From Phoronis australis (lineage: Eukaryota > Phoronida > Phoronidae): a DNA stretch of 64,000 bases. Location: NCBI GenBank assembly GCA_002633005.1, contig NMRA01000588.1, forward strand, positions 22,377 to 86,376. The letters run 5' to 3'. This document shows positions 12,171 to 25,752 of the stretch, in pieces (within the stretch, counting starts at the first letter, position 1; each line of letters starts with the position of its first letter). Below the pieces are notes generated by a model. The model made no database searches. It was not told the origin of the DNA and saw only the letters and a program-made list of their open reading frames with translations. The position numbers were made by a program, and so were the translations under genes.

Positions 12171-12878
12171 AAAAACTGCTTTCAAATTATTATTTGCCTT
12201 ACAATCGTGTTAAAAATAAAGTTTCACCTAACTCTTTTGGTTCGCATAAAACCGGTTCCATAGTCGCTCTGACTATGAAATCCTAAACGGATCCAGGGAA
12301 GGGGTCCAGGCACCCCTTATGAGCCAAAGCTTCAAAGAAAAACCACGAGAATAATAAACGATTTCTATCTGGTTCATTTCTATAAGACGCAAAGGTCACG
12401 ATACTAAATTTCGTTACCGGCTTTATACTCATTCAGAATTTTCTTCAGAAATCTCTCGTTTTACTTCGACTTTCGACCTCCCCTTTCGTAAAAAGTTGGG
12501 TACGTCTTTGAATTGCGCACTTTCAGACATTTTAATGCTTAAAAGCATTACCTGCTTGATTTGATCTTATAATTACAAGCAAATTACTTCGTTCTGTATG
12601 CGGACTCACGAAATGTCGCAGATTTGACGACTATTTGTTTGGCTTCTAGCAAGGCGCCGGGATATCACCAAAGATATTATACAGTATCTTTGATATCACG
12701 GCAGCCGGAACTCTACTTAGTGGCTGATATGGTCATCCTTTCATGTGAACCAATAACATTTCTCTGTTCAATCGTTGTCCCATCAGTCACGTGGTCGGTG
12801 AAAGTGGAGTAATATCTCAGTCAAGTGCAAATCACGATGTTTAAACTTAGTGTGTGTTTGGAGTTACAGTATAGATAG

Positions 12879-13024
12879 CAGTGGCGGATTTAGATGGGAG
12901 ACCAAGGGGGCCATGCCCCCCTAAAATTCCGTTGGGCAGTTCGGGGGTGCGAATGTCTGACGGGCAAAATCCTGGCTAATACTCTGCCCTGCCCCCCAAC
13001 TCAAAACTCTGGATCCGTCCTTGG
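12879..13024. mobile_element. hAT-like non-autonomous element, family A copy 2
   Basis: It starts CAGTGGCGGATTTAGA and ends CTCTGGATCCGTCCTTG, whose reverse complement (CAAGGACGGATCCAGAG) resembles the start. It is colinear with the copy at 4239. It is non-coding. Confidence 0.65.
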
Positions 13025-13977
13025 ATGGGTTGTTCTGAATGAATATTTTGATCGGAAACCTGCAACTTTGATTGTTTGATTCTTAAATGTTACCGATTGT
13101 GTAACCGATCGTCCATTAAGATTTACCTTCACCATGTCTTCGAGGCAGGTGCCTTCCAACAATATTTTACGATTATTTGTATAAAAATAAATGCCACTTC
13201 CTAATACTTAAACAGCATTTGGTCACGTTTAGCAGGATGTCGCGGTTTCCAGAAAAAAAAGTACAGCTGTTCGTTAGTAATGTAAATTGTATCGTTTTTT
13301 TAAACGTTACACGTATCTCACTAGTAAGTGTTACTTTGCTTGTAAATAAACTGCAGTATATGACCATGAAACAGCGCATCTCACCGTTCTAACAGATACT
13401 GGTGGCTGTTTTCTCATTGTCCATAGGTACTGGATAGTAGGAAACCGCAGGGATCGGGGACAGGTCACGTGCTTAACTGAATCGATTTCCTCAATGCAAA
13501 TGTGACAAGTGAATGAAAATGCGGCCATTACGCTTGAGAGTTTTAGGGCAAGTAGTTAACAAAGGTGTTTACTCCTGTCTATGAAGCTAAGACCGGAGAA
13601 AAAAGCTCGATTTTAATTTGCACAAAAAAGATCTTCATCTTGGCTCGTGAAGGCAATCGTTAAAGGCATTCAGTCGGTTTTTTGGTCGAAAAATGTATTT
13701 AAAGGCTAATTTTGGGTAGGGATGAATGTTTGAGGCTCTTAGCTTTGACTGGATTCATAAAACAGAAACATCTGTGTATATTTTTGTGATTTCATTACAA
13801 GTCGCCGATTCCTAGCACCGGCTGCCAGTCAAATAGTACCTGAAATCGAGGCGGCGGCTTCATCATCTGTTTCGTTGTTAGGTGCCGTGAAAATTGATTT
13901 TAGGGGTAAACCTTATAGTGTTTCCAGTCTTCAACTGGCTAAAAACGAAAATCGAAATAAGCTTTTTACTCACAGAA

Positions 13978-14494
13978 AATCTATAATACTCCTTACAATA
14001 ACATGGCTCTATATCACACACAATCTATAATACTCCTTATAATAACATGACTCTATATCACACACAATCTATAATACTCCTTACAATAATATGACTCTAT
14101 ATTACACACAATCTATAATACTCCTTACAAAAATATGGCTCTATATCAAACACAATCTATAATACTCCTTACAATAATATGACTCTATATTACACACAAT
14201 CTATAATACTCCTTACAATAATATGACTCTATATCACACACAATCTATAATACTCCTTACAATAATATGACTATATCACACACAATCTATAATACTCCTT
14301 ACAATAATATGACTCTATATCACACACAATCTATAATACTCCTTGCAATAATATGACTCTATATCACACACAATCTATAATACTCCTTACAATAATATGA
14401 CTCTATATCACACACAATCTATAATACTCCTTATAATAACATGACTCTATATCACACACAATCTATAATACTCCTTACAAAAACACGGCTCTGT
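13978..14494. repeat. 44-bp tandem array, about 12 copies
   Basis: The unit starts ATCTATAATACTCCTTACAA, continues TAATATGACTCTATATCA and ends with CACACA. Eleven full units plus a decaying twelfth are visible. One unit is 2 bp short. Variants such as ATATGG for ATATGA and TATTA for TATCA recur in separate units, as expected from unequal exchange or slippage. Array-internal palindromes are absent. Confidence 0.95.
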
Positions 14495-17400
14495 CTGTTA
14501 CAACCATGAACACTGAAACCATCAGCCAGCCAATAAAACTTTTCAGAGTTCATTGAGGTTGGCGAAACCTAAAATTGTAAATTTGAATATGGCGCACTTA
14601 TGGTTGTCAGGGTTTGAGTTGGTTACGCAAATATAATGCGATTTCATGAGAGTTAAAGGTATTATTCGATTTTCAGTTTTAGCCAGCTAAGCAACCTATT
14701 GAGATCCTTCTCTAATTCCCTTTAAAACATCGAATAGTCTCCGCCAGCCGGCGGCATAATTATACAAAAATTCATTCAGAAATGTGCATATCAGCTTTGA
14801 AAATCTCATAAAAACTGTTAATCTGACCAGTTTTTTATGGTAATATTTCTTAAGAACTGTGTTCTTGGACATCGTGCTAAAACTCTTAAACTGAGTGTGG
14901 TCAAGGCGAGCTTGCGAGTAAGACGACAACTGAAGGTCACGTTGTTCGACATCCTTCGAAAATCGAAACCTTTCATTTTTCATGAAAAATCTCCGAAGAA
15001 CTGTTGAAGTGTTGTGCGACACAGATACGCCATGTATACTTGCTTCGTTCTCACCGTTTGAGTCACTTAATGTCTAACCTGACATTGTACGGATAAAACG
15101 GGCCCAAAACGCTGCTATAAATTGCTTTTAAAATATTCAATTTTTGCATGAGGGGTTAACAAAAACAGGACTTGTATGATTTTGATGAAAAGAATCAAGA
15201 TTTGCATAAAACGGTAATTTTTTAGATTTTATCTTGAACATTTATATAGAGTAAATTCCGCTATGTTTTTAATAACGTTGTTTTGAAATGACTGTGCATA
15301 TGACTCATTCAGTGGCAGATTGGCGAAAAATCACATCGAATTTTACTGGCTTTCTACTTTAAAAAAACGTTATTTTACTGAGTTCTAAAAACTGCAATTT
15401 TGAAGATAATTGACTAAATACACAGACTTGCCGACCCTGTGAAACTAACTTTATTGCCCCACCGTCTAGAAGTCATATTATTTGGACAGGTTAAGACATT
15501 CCCTAAGCTGTTAGGTGACAAGATCAGTGATATGGAGGCGCACCTATGCAAAGTTAAACTCAAAATCACCCTGCGTTACTCACTGACAAATGTTATTACT
15601 TTTTTACGTAAATTAAGTTAGCATTGTTTTTTTAGCGCTTACATGTATAGAATTAGAGCGTCAAAGTTGTGTATTTGCTGACGCATGCAATCTAATTCAG
15701 CTTGCTTACCAAACCAGGATCCACCATATTAATCAATGAATAAACCGCGAGAACTAAATTTGCCAAGGGCGGTGTTGCAACCAATTACTGTCGCAACAAC
15801 GTGCATCAAGATGTCACGAAAACTGAAGACTACTTTAAAACTACTGCGGAAGCTAAATACCTGAACGCCACTTAAAAGTAACTACTCATGTAGGCACTTC
15901 AAATATCTTCGCAACTTCGTTTTGCGTGAAAGTGTTTTGATTGATATTATGTAATCTTGTGAGCTACAAATAAGAGAAATGAATGAAGTTAATGGATGAT
16001 TTCCGGATGACATTAGGCCTACTCATAGATATTGATGTGATGATTTGCATATGAGGTCTTATCAGGAAATGACGTTTCCTTACACACTTTCTGCATTAGT
16101 GTTTGATGTTTTGAAAACACGTAATCAATGGAATATATGAGAGTGAAGGCTTCGTTTTTCTTTTGATATTACACAGACTCTGGACCACCATAACTTAGCG
16201 CTACGTGACCACAAATGACGTCACACTAAGCCAGAAGTTTGTCAATAAACTCAATGAGGTCTCTACGCGTGGTGCCACATTTATCTCTTTGATTTTAGTG
16301 GCAACAACAATTACAATGACACTGCTGACAGGAAATCGGTAATAAAGAATAAACGCTCTAGTATTTATATTGACAAAATTGAAACAATTCAGTGCAGAAG
16401 TACAGGTTGTGTCAAGCATACCGTAAAGCTTCTAATCGTAACCGGGGCGTTTGTTTTTTTAGACATGCCCCATATCCAGCCTTCATTAGAGGGAGGCGTC
16501 TTCTGTAGAGACCTGGCGTTTATTTTTTCGTTCCTACGGCAGGCCAGCATACAGTACGGTGGAAGACGAAAAAATTCGCCTATGCCAATCATACGTTCTA
16601 ATAGTGGGCTTCAGTTAATTATAGACATGCCGTTTATTAATTTCTATGTACCTCGACCCCCGGCTTATATTAGAGGGGGGTGCGTCTATTAATAGAGACC
16701 CGGGGCCCGTTCCAACAAAACTGACTTAGCTAAGATAAATCCTAAATTTTAGTAAATTTTAAAATAAAAATTAAATTTGTTTCAAAACCAATTCAAGAAA
16801 GAGATCTTAAGTTTGAATTAATTGTGTGAAGTAAGTTTTGTCTTAAATTTCACTAACTAACAGCACGTGGAAGTTTCAAAGTTCGGAATTTAAAACAAAT
16901 CTTAAACTTAAGTCAAAAATGAACTTAAGTCAGTTTCTTGGAACAGGCCCCCGGCTTCTATTATAACGTTTACGATAGGTACGGGCAAACGTCTAGTGAT
17001 CGAAGAGCTGTCGTGGGACCCACTCCAGACCGGCAAAGCGGGCAGCAGCAGACTCATTCTACACGTATTTTACTGGCAAAATAGTTAACGGGATAGTAGC
17101 TGTCTCTCAAAATCTTACTCTCACGCGTAAAACACGCTCTTCCAGATATGTTTTGATATTACAGGGTTTATCACGTGCACATCTTTGATGCCACCAGTGG
17201 GGTCGATTGTCGAGCTAGCTCTGCCACAACTGTCGCCAGTCCTTCCCCTACCCGAAACTGGTTAGAGTTGAAAAACGCCACATTTCGTTTATCTCAGGTG
17301 GATTGTCATTTTTGAAAAAGTGAATAACCACACTTTATATGCGCTAACTGCGAAGCGATACCGAAGCTAGTTTACAGTGAAACAACACATGTAGTTGAGA

Positions 17401-17816
17401 TAAAAGGTCATATATATTATGACAAACTAAACTACTACAGATATCAGTAATTACAAAAGTTATATAACATGTTGCACTGTAAAGGTGGGTGACAATCTGC
17501 CATAGTAAGTTAAGAAACAATATGCGGAAGAATAACAGCAACACCGGGACAGCGACATGTGAAATTTGAGGATAAAGGGAAAGAATGAAAATTGGTTTGA
17601 GGGAGGGAGGGAAAGAGAAATTGAGTGAAAAATGAAAGTTGGAGAGAATTGTGGACGATGGCCCAGTGTTGCAACAAGACAAAGAGATCACGTGGTACAA
17701 TTAAACCAATAATCGTAAAACAAAGAGGGTCACTGACCAGAGAATCCAAACAATATGATAATGAGGAGGAGGCAGTATAGCTTACATAAAATAATTTAAT
17801 ACTTAAATAATTTTTA
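14495..17816. other. Gene-free stretch before the assembly gap
   Basis: No supported gene. It holds TGACGTCA at 16216-16223, degenerate repeats around 16440-16700 built on GGCGTTTATT-TTT, TTAGAGGGAGGCGTCT and TAGAGACC, and an inverted-repeat element inserted within them (16703-16950). The minus-strand open frame at 17344-17700 is hydrophobic low-complexity sequence without family features. Confidence 0.5.
16703..16950. mobile_element. 248-bp inverted-repeat MITE (Harbinger-like ends), copy 1
   Basis: It begins GGGCCCGTTCCAACAAAACT and its end is the inverse of GGGCCTGTTCCAAGAAACTG, so the terminal inverted repeats are about 25 bp (GGGCC-GTTCCAA-AAA-TGACTTA). The interior is AT-rich and non-coding and matches 39328-39574 over its full length. 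The ends resemble PIF/Harbinger-type MITEs, but no three-base target duplication is clear, so the superfamily is tentative. It sits inside another repeat of the TTAGAGGG-GCGTCT type. Confidence 0.75.
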
Positions 17817-18333
17817 NNNNNNNNNNNNNNNNNNNNNNNNNNNNNNNNNNNNNNNNNNNNNNNNNNNNNNNNNNNNNNNNNNNNNNNNNNNNNNNNNNNN
17901 NNNNNNNNNNNNNNNNNNNNNNNNNNNNNNNNNNNNNNNNNNNNNNNNNNNNNNNNNNNNNNNNNNNNNNNNNNNNNNNNNNNNNNNNNNNNNNNNNNNN
18001 NNNNNNNNNNNNNNNNNNNNNNNNNNNNNNNNNNNNNNNNNNNNNNNNNNNNNNNNNNNNNNNNNNNNNNNNNNNNNNNNNNNNNNNNNNNNNNNNNNNN
18101 NNNNNNNNNNNNNNNNNNNNNNNNNNNNNNNNNNNNNNNNNNNNNNNNNNNNNNNNNNNNNNNNNNNNNNNNNNNNNNNNNNNNNNNNNNNNNNNNNNNN
18201 NNNNNNNNNNNNNNNNNNNNNNNNNNNNNNNNNNNNNNNNNNNNNNNNNNNNNNNNNNNNNNNNNNNNNNNNNNNNNNNNNNNNNNNNNNNNNNNNNNNN
18301 NNNNNNNNNNNNNNNNNNNNNNNNNNNNNNNNN
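17817..18333. other. Assembly gap of 517 Ns ending in a G homopolymer
   Basis: The Ns run directly into about 29 consecutive Gs (18334-18362). Open frames drawn across this gap are artefacts. Confidence 0.98.
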
Positions 18334-18365
<32 letters not shown>

Positions 18366-20723
18366 TGGCAATACAGATGCCCCACGATGAAGAGGTGGTT
18401 GAAAAAACTGACATGAATCAATTATGCTTTGTAGCCTTATAGTATTAAGGCCCGTCCATACCGGCAAACGCAACTGTGATCTTTTAATGAGTTTGGCAAC
18501 CAGTCAACACTACTGCAAACTCTGTCAAACTTTCACTAACGCGGGTTGGCGTTTTGAACACAGGCGATCATGTGATTTTCCGCAAATAGTTGATTTGTTA
18601 GTATTCACCAAATTCTAGTCAACAGTTTTCAAATTAATGTCATGACTAAACTTCAGCAAACTAGTTTGTCGTGTTTGAAAATCAATCGGCAGTGGCTTAC
18701 ATTGCGTTTCACTGTTATACAAGAACATCATCAGGCTAAAGAGAAAAAGTATCAGAGAATTGTATAGCAAAACGTTAGGGCAAAACGACGAACAACAATC
18801 GAGACTTTCCTCTTATTTTTTCCCAGATGATGAACATATGTAAGAATGAAACGCTGCGTCTGTATTTTTTAAAAAGTTTTCAGTAGCTGCGTTGGTTGTC
18901 GCACTTTTATAATACTTGGGCCAAAAATTCATCACTATAGCTTCAGTACTTGAAGGTCAATAGCGGATGAAAATTCACCTCCAAATATAAAGATAAATCA
19001 AAAAGTACGCAGCGCCATAACCTATGAATTAATAGACAAGTGTGTTATTTTTTACGCTTCGCGACACCGCATTGAAGTGCAACCGCAAGCGATTCGGTTT
19101 TTGTGACCAAACGGCATCATCGCCATCTCATAAAAACTGTGTACGTCAACCTAACTGGTGGGTGGACATCACGCATAGCTACCTATATACGGTGCACTTG
19201 GTCTCAAGGGAACGATTAAGAATCAAAATGTAATGATTAATTGAGTATGAAAGGGACTGAGATATGAAAGCTTGAGCAAAAACAGATATTGAGGAATTAA
19301 TTTCTATGGTGAGTGTTGAAAATGGGGCAAGTTGTCACTAATGTCGTCGGGTGATGTATATGACCTGTGACATACGTCATTGGCCGAGTTCCCTAGGGTC
19401 CTATTACAATTGAAAATAAATAAAATTAAGCTTCAGCTTAACACGTTTACCGTCGCTTGTGGTATTGAGCTACAGTACATGTACTGCCAGGATTGACGTT
19501 GGATGCAACTCATTGGGGTGGGGGGGGGTGGGCCTAGATTCAAAATAATCAGACTCGTATGGCCCGTATGAAGGCAAACTATTTCGACGATCACAAAATT
19601 TCAGATTCCCAAAATCGCAAATCTCACTTACGCCCTCTGGTTAATGACAGAACTGGCCCCGAGGATCTGCAGCCACCAGAACCCTGTGTAGCCGTGTTAC
19701 AACAAAATTTCCCAAGAAAAGTCATTATAAGACCCGAGCAAGTTACACGCGTATGTTTGGGGTATGGACTTGAGGTTAAGAGGAGTTTTTAATAAAATTT
19801 ACTATTTAATTTACCAAAAAAGGTGTACTGCCGAAACACTCTTTAGGGGTATAAGAAATTCCCATCAAGGTTTGTAAAATCCGGAGAAATACTGCCAGGC
19901 GAAACATCGTTTCGAAAACCTCGATTATACTACTCCGGAGAATGAAAAGGAAGCCCGGCTAAGGTCAAGATTAGTTTTATTGAAGCCGATTTTAGGAAAT
20001 TTACTCACTTTATTAGCTGGTGTGACACTTTGAAGGTACACCTCTATTTAAAAAGGTGCCTTTCAGAAGTCCTTGTTACACTGCTTAGGGTATATTTTTC
20101 AAAATACCTTGTTGAAACACTGGTACCCAAGTTTTTGATGTCTGCTTCACCTCGGGGGGGGGGGGGTGTTATTAGAACTGGCCAAATATTCGTCACGTCA
20201 ACAATTCACCGCATCGACTTTTTCATAAGATTGGCAAAACACCGTCTATAAATCAGCTGTAAATCAGAAATCAAAGAATCCTTGCAGGTTACCGGGCAGA
20301 AAAAATATTCTTGATGGACCTTGGGCAGTGAGCACACTATAAGAAATTAAGGTATGTACACAGTGCCCCTTTTGAGCTAACTGTTTAGTAAGTTATTAGT
20401 TGCGAGTGTTCAAATCCTTGATTCTCAGCATGGAATTCGTAAGCCATTCTCGAAGGCATGATGCGTGCAAATACTTGACGGGCAATCATCAGAGCATGGG
20501 AAACAGGGCATGCCACGGGTGGTTTGAAGGCAGTCCCGCACACATTTTTCTGAAGTTACTAATGTTGAAGTGAATTCTAACTCATTACAGAAATTTGGAA
20601 AATCGTATCAGAGTTTCTGATATTCTATCTTGAAGATTTATATTAAACAAATTTTGTCATATTATTGATCTGTTGTTTTTGCTATCGATTTTGCTAAATT
20701 TTGCTACAAGACAGGTTCATAAA

Positions 20724-20985
20724 ACATGTGCGCACCCGGGGGGGGGGGGGCTCAGGGGGCTCCAACGAGCCCCCCATTTGGCGAAGTGAACAAAAAGGTC
20801 CGCCTCAGAGAAACAAAAAGTCCGACAAAACGAGACAAAAAGTCCACTAAAAAGGCGCAAACGCACAATTCACAGCCTCGGACGTGGTACCCCGTTTTTT
20901 AGTTCTTTAGTGTTTTGTCGGTAAAAGGTCCACACCGTCGGAAATTCGAGCCCCCTATATTAAAGGCTGGGTGCGCGCATGCGTG
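20724..20985. mobile_element. Short inverted-repeat element with CATG-GCGCACCC ends
   Basis: The left end reads CATGTGCGCACCCGGG and the right end is the inverse of CATGCGCGCACCCAGC, giving 13-bp terminal repeats about 260 bp apart. The interior has repeated AAAAAGTCC or AAAAGGTCC motifs and two G or C clusters. It encodes nothing. Confidence 0.55.
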
Positions 20986-21440
20986 ACACCAAAAATGAAT
21001 TTATACGTCTTGTACTTTCACTGAGTTAAAAATCTGCAGTTAGTAGATACGTGACTAAATACACACAGTTGTCGACAGCCAGACATATATGTACACGTAA
21101 CCTTATCTGTTGCTTAGAAATGCAGTGCGTACCACAATAAAAAATCGCCAACAGTGATCATTACGAACAACTTCCTGATTCATACTGATAATACGATTCT
21201 AGTAAAGATCTTCAAATGAAATGCTGTTCTTGGAATTCTTTTGGGAAAAGTTTCGATATCTTTATCGTTGTAAAACCATCGGGAATATTGTCTCAGACGT
21301 TTGGTTGTTTGAGTCACGCGTGTTCGTGTTGCTGCTCTTCCCCTTTACCATGTCTCTACATGTACTTCACGTCGTGACGGCTGATAGTACCGCGGTACAC
21401 AAGTGTAACAGCCTCGGGCCCGGGCCTTCTCAACAAAAAG

Positions 21441-21900
21441 GAGCACGTCTGAAATGGAGTTCTGACATATGAAAGGCGACATGATTAAAAGACTGACATT
21501 TCAATCCATAGTCTGGTGACCCTCCAGCAGGTGGCCTTTCTTAGCGTACAAGGTTTACGATTTCACAAAAACAGGAAAGGTGAGAGTCAATTGATTCCTT
21601 CGTTGGGGCTCAAGTTCCTTTTGCGAATAGGAAAGGGGCCCCTAAATATATTAGCAGATATAAAACTTCAACAATAGAAAATGAGTAGCAATTGACGCTA
21701 TTACCAGAGTCCTTCTCCGCCAGCCGAGGTTACCAATTTATATCAAGTTAATTTACAATTTCAGCAAAAGAAGAAAAAGAGAGCGACAAATGACTCCAAT
21801 ATTCCTCGCCAGAGGGTTCCCTAGATAAAAGCAGTTTTATGCCCTTAAAATTGTCGTCTTGAATGTAACTCTGAACCAGTTTGCTCTGCAAACCTGTATA
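21441..21900. repeat. Dispersed repeat, copy 2 (first copy at 2031-2480)
   Basis: It is colinear with 2031-2480 over GTCTGAAATGG, GATTTCACAAAAACAGGAAA and CCCCTAAATAT. The right boundary is uncertain. Confidence 0.55.
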
Positions 21901-24900
21901 AAAGTTTTTCGAACTTTTTCGAAGCATGTATGATTTAAGAGACGATCTAAACTGCACAGTCCCCCCTTCCTCGCCCCCCAACATAAATGTCCTGGCCAGG
22001 GACAAGCGCTAACTTCCTTTCAAGTTCTCGGGGGGGGGGGGGGGNGGGGCGGTCACGTGGCCACTTTGCGGCCCTCTACCTCAGTAGTACAATGTTACTT
22101 ATTGCACGCTTAGCTCATGTTACACCAAAACATCGTCACTTCACCACAAGTTTCAGCTTAGGCTTTGTAGCTATTGACGGTGTTCTTGTCAGTGAAGGGA
22201 TTCTGTCACTGAAGGCAGAGATTTATCAGACCAAGCATACTATGGGTAAAAGACTTTAATTCGATGTTCGCCATATCACAAGCCAGTTGACAACAAGGCG
22301 AAATGCACAGCTTTACGTGTACTTCGGGAATTGAAGTGTCACTACGGCACTAAAATGAGCCGGATGCTCAAGCCATATAGGCGAATCGATAAACTCTGAA
22401 TCTTCTTCAGTCGCTTATGTTCATGGTGATAACAGAAAAAAATCCTCCCGTGATAACGAATATTATGAGGTCTACTTTAAGAAAGTAAAAGTCCTAACTT
22501 GATTTTTGTTATTGGCTAGCTAAACAGGGCGAAATACGGCTTTAAGGACAAAAAACCGTAAGCCAACGACTTGTTACTCAGATACTGTCTCTATTACGGA
22601 GTGATGTCCATAGTACCTTTCCACTGATAGTGTGAAAGAGTTAAGTGAAGCATCCTGATCGACACGAGCACAGACAAGCACCAAGCGCCACGCGGGCAAA
22701 ATCGTTTTTGCCAGGCTCAGGGATGTCCGGCGATTTTCAGAATATGCCGGAAACGTCAATATAATGGTTTTAATAGTTTTAAATTGATTGTAGGGTGAAC
22801 ATGTTTCCGAGAATCGCCGCCGGTCGTATTGGGAAACCAGCGCGACCAGTTTGTTTGATAGATGACTTGTGCACTTCCGACATACCCGGCTACAACAAAA
22901 GGAGTGTTGTGCAATCCAAAACATAAGCGACACCTACACCTTTGAAAAGAGAGGCGTGTATTTATTTCCATAGCGTTGAGGTAAAGGCCAATTTTCAGCT
23001 CAGTCAATTTACAATACAAAAGTCAAGTCGGCGTAATACCTGCTGTCATTCGGTTCAGTTTCCGAGTACTGTATTCACACCTGACAAGCACTCCTTATTA
23101 GGAAAATAATAGGCTGGCCTTTCAAAGAACTTACCATTTCGATATAGGTCGCTGACGTCATGGCTTTGAATCGCATCGCCTTTGTGACAGTTGTATCAGG
23201 GTGTTGAAACAAGTCTATGGACACGTCTCTCAATTCCAACTTCATTCGTTTTACCCCAGTACCGAGCAAGCACAAACTAAACCCACAATACAAATTCCAT
23301 ACCGGCACCCCTTAGGTACTCACACGTGCCTAAAATGTCCCATACCCGGCAAGGAAATAACAGGTCGGAGAGCAGATCCAACTTGGGACTAAATTTCGCA
23401 TCCGTGCCCATGATCCGTACATTGGTCACCTGGTATGGAATATTGTTGGCGTGTTTGCTGAGTAAAGGGGCACGAGTGCGAAACTGCAACGCGAGTTTGG
23501 TGTTTGCTGGCCCGAGACCGGGGTTTACTGGATCTAAGCTGAGGCGCGGTCATGGATTTGTTTCCACTCCCTATAAATACCTTTACTAGGATACGGGCGT
23601 AAACTGTAGCAAACAAAAACATAAGCGGAGTACAAGTGAATGAATCTTTTATTAAACATCACAATAAACAATACTTAAGTATCCAACAACAGCCAGATGA
23701 TGAAATGTTACGACTGCATTCAATTTAATAATCGCACAGACGTTACAACCACGCGAGGGACCATTCAGTCACTTGCGTAGGTGAATTGTCTTGTTTTGAA
23801 TGAAAATGAGCAAAAATAAATAAACAGAGGGCACTCGCGTTAACCATCGCTTACGACCGAGCGCAAATACCTACGTCATGAAACAGTTTGATCACTCATT
23901 AAATAAATAAATAACAAGTAACAATGACACAGCAGATGTAAAAAAACTACTGAAATGTAACAGTGAGATACATGGAATCACTGTTTTGGTTTGCGCCATT
24001 TGCAGGACGCAGTTGATAGTTTCCCATAGTTTAGCTGAGTTGCTCGTGAATTGAAAACCATCCGATAGCAATCGCTTTACAGGTATGAATTATCCCAAGA
24101 TCTGCTTATCTGGCTCTAAACTGACAAAAAGTTTTATGAGTGAGATGGTGTTGTGACAGTATGCCGGAATAAACATGGTGACACAAGATCATACATTTGA
24201 CAAAGAGTAGCACCTAGACTGAGTCTCTTACGTGGACCCAGTAATAAAGCCATGGATTTGAACTCAGTCAAACTCACATTAAGACACACCTATAGGTGAT
24301 CATTTAAACTTAAAAATAGCTCTGATTGTTATCAAATGTGAACTTGTAACACCTGTGGAGGTTTAACCAATGTACAGAAATGTTTGAAATAAATTGATGA
24401 GTGTTACACGAGATTGTTTCCTGTTCCTACATCGTGACTCACGCGTAGACAGCTCAGGCTTGACCTATTTCCGCTGTGAAACCCCCCACATTACTACATG
24501 TAAGCTGAATAGAAAAAACACCATTCACACGGTATCACTTTCGAAATCACAATAAACTCGACTGTGAACACCAGAAAACAAGTGCTCAATGGTCACAAAT
24601 TAGCTGTACAGAGCAAAAGTGCATACCACTTAAATTTCTACAGAGAAACATTCAACACGGCAGGCAGAAACTGAGCACCACTAGATGGACGCTTAAACTA
24701 ACAATTTTGTATTATGAGTCTCGCCTTGTCATGCATGGGTTAAAACATTGTCTTTTGTTGCAGATGTGTCCCGCCCAGTAAATAATATTTACACGTCCCA
24801 CCCAAGTGGCATAGTGATACCTTTTGAGCTGTCAGTGTTTGGACACACCTGAACAGGTTACGACAAACTCATACTGCTGTCTATTTTAGGAAATAATGAT

Positions 24901-25640
24901 AAAGAGCCTACAGTACATGAACGGAGCATGAATCAGTGATAAGCGATGCTCAGGAAATCGACTCCGCAAACGTGTGTAACCTCGACCACAAACCTGTTTT
25001 ATGGTCAGAGATGTAACAGGGTAAAAAGAAGTGCTGGAAATTCTAAGCATGAGAAAGAATCCCAAATTTTTTTGAAAAAAAGGCATTTCTTTAATCCTTG
25101 AGGAAAGTGTGCAGAGATCGAAAACTTCTCACAGAAATGCAAAAACTCATTAGAAAGTAGCGAGGTTCGATAGACAGCAGCAGTACACAGGGTCACGTCA
25201 ATTTAACTCAAGAGATGATTCAAAACAGATGAGTCAGACACACCCGCAGTTGGAAAACACATCGCAAATGATTGATTGGGGCATCATTCGATTAACAAGC
25301 TTTCGCCAATTGAAACTTTGCCATTTCTTAATGTCACTGGGTCGCCCTGTTTCGACAGTCTGTGCATCTCAGCACGTGGTTGGAAATACCCAGGCACGTG
25401 ATACCTGCACGTAGACGCCAGTTTTCCCGTCACTTGAGCTGCAAGAAGCCATGTCCCCTCATCGTCTGTTTATACAAACACTTCCGAAGCCAGCTAACGC
25501 ACAGTCAAAACAACGCCTATCGAAAAGTTTGAAGCCCCAGTCGACCATGACCATGTGTCTTTTTCTCGTCATTATCAAAAGAGTTTGCACTGATGACGAA
25601 AACTGCACTCATACCGTCTGATACGGGGGCGGTGGGGTGT

Positions 25641-25646
25641 TTTAAT
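25641..25646 (-). terminator. Possible poly(A) signal ATTAAA of the PH-like gene
   Basis: On the minus strand ATTAAA lies about 105 nt after the stop codon of the ORF ending at 25753. It is a weaker variant of the consensus, and no AATAAA lies close by. Confidence 0.3.
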
Positions 25647-25724
25647 GCACTATTTGCATGACGATTCTGATGTGAGATTACTGGATTACTATAATCCAAC
25701 TAGGATTATCTAGAGATGACAATA

Positions 25725-25738
25725 ATAAATAAAGCAAC
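25725..25738 (-). promoter_or_regulatory. AU-rich element in the 3' UTR of the PH-like gene
   Basis: About 20 nt past the stop the minus strand reads TTTATTTATTATT, which contains the UUAUUUAUU nonamer known to direct rapid mRNA decay. That role is established for vertebrate transcripts and is inferred here. Confidence 0.45.
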
Positions 25739-25752
25739 ATGAACACGTGAGT

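Larger units (their letters stand above)
9442..13977. other. Gene-free, AT-rich repeat-bearing stretch
   Basis: I see no supported exon. The stretch contains a diverged direct duplication (about 10618-10750 and 12047-12170), an hAT-like element (12879-13024), a GGGTCG/GTCGTGGGTCGAG-rich simple repeat at about 11930-12020, a CG dinucleotide run at 10869-10880 and an interrupted hairpin at 12661-12698. The open minus-strand frame over 11023-11415 has no recognisable domain. Confidence 0.5.
18363..25752. other. Repeat-bearing stretch with no supported gene
   Basis: It contains G homopolymers at about 19519, 20155, 20739 and 22031 (the last with an ambiguous base), an inverted-repeat element (20724-20985), the second copy of a dispersed repeat (21441-21900) and TGACGTCA at 23153. 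The plus-strand ORF at 19559-19792 has fairly coding-like composition but no recognisable domain, splice partner or repeated homologue. The part nearest 25752 may include the 3' UTR of the PH-like gene. Confidence 0.45.

Noticed and set aside
13978-14494. CRISPR-like array
   Set aside because: The 44-bp units are contiguous tandem repeats without unique spacers, in a eukaryotic genome.
17510-18473. Long minus-strand open frames crossing the N gap with a poly-proline tract
   Set aside because: They exist only because Ns are read through and because the G homopolymer reads as proline on the other strand.
19559-19792. 77-residue plus-strand ORF with protein-like composition
   Set aside because: No homologue recognised, no promoter, splice or poly(A) context. 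Kept only as a note in the stretch description.
22574-22933. 119-residue minus-strand ORF
   Set aside because: No recognisable family pattern, and it competes with other open frames in the same DNA.
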